DNA of 64,000 nt from Clostridia bacterium (lineage in GTDB: Bacteria; Bacillota; Clostridia; Oscillospirales; Feifaniaceae). Position numbers and translations under genes: made by a program. The stretch covers positions 1 through 64,000 of the forward strand of contig JAFWXR010000037.1 in the NCBI GenBank assembly GCA_017517965.1. The letters run 5' to 3'. This document shows positions 61,493 to 64,000 of this stretch, in pieces (within the stretch, counting starts at the first letter, position 1; every line of letters begins with the position of its first letter). The notes below the pieces were generated by a model. That model saw only the letters and a program-made list of their open reading frames with translations. It did not search any database and was not told the origin of the DNA.

Positions 61493-62183
61493 AGAATTGA
61501 AAGAAAAAGTATTTGAGGCAAATCTCAAACTCGTGGAATACAACCTGGTTGTATTGACGTGGGGAAACGTTTCAGCCATTTCGGAAGACGGTAAATACGT
61601 GGTTATAAAGCCGTCGGGCGTTGATTATTCAAAGATGACGGCAGATATGATGGTTGTTACGGATATGGAAGGTAACGTCGTTGAGGGCAACCTTAATCCC
61701 TCTTCCGACCTTGCAACCCATCTTGAAATTTACCGCAATTATCCTGAAGTTAAGTCGGTTGTTCACACCCATTCACGTTGGGCTACGGCATTTGCACAGA
61801 GCGAGTGCGGTATTCCCTGTTACGGTACGACACATGCTGACAACTTCTACGGTGAGATTCCCTGCACCAGACATCTTACTGCTGAAGAGATTGAAAATGA
61901 GTATGAATTAAATACGGGTAAAGTCATCGTTGAAACCTTCAATTCACTTGGAATTGATCCTCTTAGCGTGCCTGCAGTTCTCGTTCGTAAGCACGGTCCG
62001 TTTGCGTGGGGCGTTACACCTCAGAAAGCAGTTGAAAGCGCACTCGTTCTTGAAGAATGTGCATATATGGCTTACATAGGAAAGACGCTTACCAATAACG
62101 GTATCGAACCTGCGCCTCAGGCTCTGCAGGATAAGCATTATTTCAGAAAGCATGGCGCAAATGCTTATTACGGACAGAAGTAA
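61485..62183 (+). CDS. araD: L-ribulose-5-phosphate 4-epimerase
   Basis: 232 residues, class II aldolase fold. Yields D-xylulose 5-phosphate for the pentose phosphate pathway. Motifs: LTWGNVSAIS, IKPSGVDYSKMTADMMVVTD, NPSSDLATHLEIY, zinc ligands in VVHTHSRWATAF plus a later HGPF His, GTTHADNFYGEIPCTR. Length and motif order match AraD/UlaF/SgbE. Coupled to the preceding epimerase. Confidence 0.95.
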   Translation: MFKELKEKVFEANLKLVEYNLVVLTWGNVSAISEDGKYVVIKPSGVDYSKMTADMMVVTDMEGNVVEGNLNPSSDLATHLEIYRNYPEVKSVVHTHSRWATAFAQSECGIPCYGTTHADNFYGEIPCTRHLTAEEIENEYELNTGKVIVETFNSLGIDPLSVPAVLVRKHGPFAWGVTPQKAVESALVLEECAYMAYIGKTLTNNGIEPAPQALQDKHYFRKHGANAYYGQK

Positions 62184-62194
62184 GGAGAAGCGCA

Positions 62195-63529
62195 ATGATT
62201 GAAAATTATATCGCCAGAACAATAGATTGTGAGTGCGGTAAATCACACAGCTCCAACGTTGAAACGATAGTTATAAATAATGGCGTTATAGAAAACGAAC
62301 TTGTTGATTTTCTTAAAAAGAACGGTTATAAAAGGCTTACGGTTGTCTGCGATAACAAAAGTTATGCCGTCGCAGGTGAAACCGTTTGCAAAGCTCTTGA
62401 TAAAAACGGTATAACCTATAAGGTGCATAAGTTCAGAGAAGAGGCGGTTGCACCGAATGAGTATTCAGTGGGCAATCTCATAATGGGTCTCGATACGGAA
62501 TGCGACATAATTTTAGCGGTAGGCAGCGGTACGATAAATGACCTTTGCCGATACGTAAGTGCCGTTGTGGGAAAGGAATTCTGCACCGTTGGAACGGCTC
62601 CGTCAATGGACGGTTACATTTCAGGCGGTTCGGCACTCATTTATAATAATCTTAAGCTTACTTTTGAAACGCATACACCCAAAGCAGTTTTCTTTGACCC
62701 CGATATGCTGGGAAATGCACCGAGGGATATGATTGCTTCCGGTGTCGGTGACCTGCTTGGTAAAGTCAACTGTCTTACCGACTGGAGACTTGCTAAAATC
62801 ATTCTCGGTGAGTGGCATTGCGATTTTATTTCGGGTATCGTTGAGGCTGCAATCGAAAAGGTGTGTGATGCACGTGACGGTATTGCGGCAGGTGACGGTG
62901 AAGCCTGTGCAACACTTCTTGAGGCGTTGCTTCTTTCGGGTGTCGGTATGGATTTTGCAGGAAATTCACGTCCCGCTTCGGGCTGTGAGCACCATATGTC
63001 GCACTTCTGGGAAATGAGATATCTGCTCGAGGGCAGAGAGCCCGTTTTCCACGGCACCAAGGTAGGTATAGGAACGGTAATTGCATTGAAGGCGTACGAA
63101 TACGTGGCAAAGCTCAATCCTGATTTTGATAAGATAAGCGGTATTTCCCGAGCTTCTTTTAAAGAATGGGAAAAATCGGTTAAAGAGGCATTCTTTGACG
63201 CTTCAACCGAAATTATCGAACTCGAGAAGAAGAGCGGTAAGAACGACGTATCAAAGCTTGAAAAGCGACTTGCGTCCATAAAAGAAAATTGGGCTGAAAT
63301 AAAGAAACTTGCAGGCTCTGTTATGAAATCGGCAGAAGTGGCGGATTTTCTTAAGCAGCTCGATGCACCTACCAGACCGAATGAAATCGGCGTTGAAAAA
63401 GAGATGGCGTGGCAGGCGATTATGTATGCAAAAGAAATACGTGACAGATATACCGTGCTTCAGTTACTCTGGGATTTGGGCGAACTTGAAAACTTTGCCG
63501 ACATGGTAATAAACGAATATTACGGATAA
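62195..63529 (+). CDS. araM: sn-glycerol-1-phosphate dehydrogenase-like protein (AraM/EgsA)
   Basis: 444 residues; AAGGAG precedes ATG 62195. Iron-containing alcohol dehydrogenase-like fold: AVGSGTINDLCRYVSAVVGK, TVGTAPSMDGYISGGSALI, MIASGVGDLLGKVNCLTDWR, and metal-ligand His residues in CEHHMSHFWEM and FHGTKVGIGT. AraM of Bacillus subtilis reduces dihydroxyacetone phosphate to glycerol-1-phosphate. It commonly sits in ara operons although its place in pentose use is unclear. An inserted helical stretch (about 330-380) makes it longer than the approximately 395-residue Bacillus enzyme. Confidence 0.9.
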   Translation: MIENYIARTIDCECGKSHSSNVETIVINNGVIENELVDFLKKNGYKRLTVVCDNKSYAVAGETVCKALDKNGITYKVHKFREEAVAPNEYSVGNLIMGLDTECDIILAVGSGTINDLCRYVSAVVGKEFCTVGTAPSMDGYISGGSALIYNNLKLTFETHTPKAVFFDPDMLGNAPRDMIASGVGDLLGKVNCLTDWRLAKIILGEWHCDFISGIVEAAIEKVCDARDGIAAGDGEACATLLEALLLSGVGMDFAGNSRPASGCEHHMSHFWEMRYLLEGREPVFHGTKVGIGTVIALKAYEYVAKLNPDFDKISGISRASFKEWEKSVKEAFFDASTEIIELEKKSGKNDVSKLEKRLASIKENWAEIKKLAGSVMKSAEVADFLKQLDAPTRPNEIGVEKEMAWQAIMYAKEIRDRYTVLQLLWDLGELENFADMVINEYYG

Positions 63530-63530
63530 T

Positions 63531-63561
63531 AAAAGCGAGGGGAATTCCCCTCGCTTTTATA
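63531..63561. terminator. Bidirectional terminator after araM
   Basis: AAAAGCGAGGGG-AATT-CCCCTCGCTTTT, perfect 12-bp stem; the minus-strand transporter stop touches it. Confidence 0.92.
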
Positions 63562-64000
63562 GTTTTAACAAAACGATGGATGATACACCGAGTATCAAGC
63601 CAATTGTTTGTAAAACGGTCAATTTTTCCTTAAAGAAAAGGATGCCGATCAGCCACACGATAGCAATATTGGCTACCGAAACGATCGGAAAAAGCACCGA
63701 TGCGTTTTCGGTTGCAGAAAGAAACAGCACAATGTAGTTTGCGGTGCCGTTCAAAGCACCGGATATAAGCCCCAACCAACTAAACTTATTTTTTTGCTTT
63801 TGGGCATGGTCTGGTTTTATGGTGGTTAATATAAGAAATACACACAGCAAAGCAAAAATCATAAACTCCGTGCGGTAAAGAGACGGGAATTTTATTTGGT
63901 GGTATTTCTGTATAATGGAGCAAATACCGTTTGCCATTAATGTTGCCATGGCATATATTAGCCACTTGAAGGATATACCGTCAACCTTTTTCCCGTTTAT
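63557..64000 (-). CDS. DMT/EamA-type small-molecule transporter (5' end outside window)
   Basis: The reading frame stays open to the right edge, so the ATG at 63949 is internal and the gene is partial; 147 codons are visible. Four to five hydrophobic helices: EFMIFALLCVFLILTTI, LGLISGALNGTANYIVLFL, VLFPIVSVANIAIVWLIGIL and LTVLQTIGLILGVSSIVLL. That is the second half of a ten-helix drug/metabolite transporter. Substrate unknown. Confidence 0.82.
   Translation of the reverse strand: MNGKKVDGISFKWLIYAMATLMANGICSIIQKYHQIKFPSLYRTEFMIFALLCVFLILTTIKPDHAQKQKNKFSWLGLISGALNGTANYIVLFLSATENASVLFPIVSVANIAIVWLIGILFFKEKLTVLQTIGLILGVSSIVLLKL

Overview
The window reads as chromosomal DNA of an anaerobic, Gram-positive-type Firmicute of class Clostridia, probably an uncultured gut or rumen Oscillospirales-like lineage. 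Pointers are single-chain pyruvate:ferredoxin oxidoreductase, type III glutamine synthetase, GTP-type PEP carboxykinase, an SLH-anchored GH25 muramidase, an LTA-synthase-like protein and the Firmicute order SRP RNA-dnaX-ybaB-recR. This assignment is inference; no rRNA is present.

Layout. 1-9.6 kb: 3' end of one secreted protein, then a 3076-residue mosaic surface protein with a related C-terminus. 9.7-13.5 kb: heterodimeric ABC exporter. 13.5-17.0 kb: PFOR, followed by a 160-nt palindromic element. 17.2-19.7 kb: SLH-GH25 lysozyme, NERD protein, a hairpin-rich repeat and tRNA-Arg(ACG). 19.8-22 kb: SLOG protein, MTA/SAH nucleosidase, MetA. 22-27 kb: two polar amino-acid ABC importers; one solute-binding protein appears circularly permuted. 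27-33 kb: small hypothetical, LUD protein, GSIII, and a Crp-like regulator with an SsuABC/NMT1-type importer. 33-36 kb: GH39-like hydrolase and PutP. 36-41 kb: LTA synthase, recR, ybaB, dnaX, SRP RNA. 41-45 kb: EamA exporter, tiny membrane peptide, PPTase, ksgA, pckG. 45-50.5 kb: metal-chelate ABC importer co-transcribed with a siroheme-type reductase and an AraC regulator, plus a second AraC. 50.6-53.4 kb: GH16, noncoding RNA locus 1, trxA-trxB. 53.5-59 kb: murein amino-sugar operon (HTH-kinase fusion, DUF4838 protein, MurQ) and a nitrilase-GDPD fusion. 59.1-59.6 kb: noncoding RNA locus 2. 59.7-63.5 kb: DeoR regulator facing a pentose-phosphate epimerase/AraD/AraM operon. The window ends inside a DMT transporter.

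Most notable signals: (i) two diverged copies of one intergenic module (51574-52130 and 59098-59660), each encoding a roughly 300-330-nt structured RNA on the minus strand with its own promoter, a 17-bp-stem terminator and a divergent promoter with near-identical control sites; base-pair-preserving differences support real RNA structure and I could not assign it to a known class; (ii) a lipoprotein solute-binding protein (23573-24364) whose usual C-terminal segment sits at its N-terminus; (iii) a siroheme/ferredoxin reductase coupled to a metal-chelate ABC importer; (iv) an XRE-HTH fused to a MurK-type kinase beside MurQ; (v) two noncoding palindromic elements (17037-17198 and 19445-19604).
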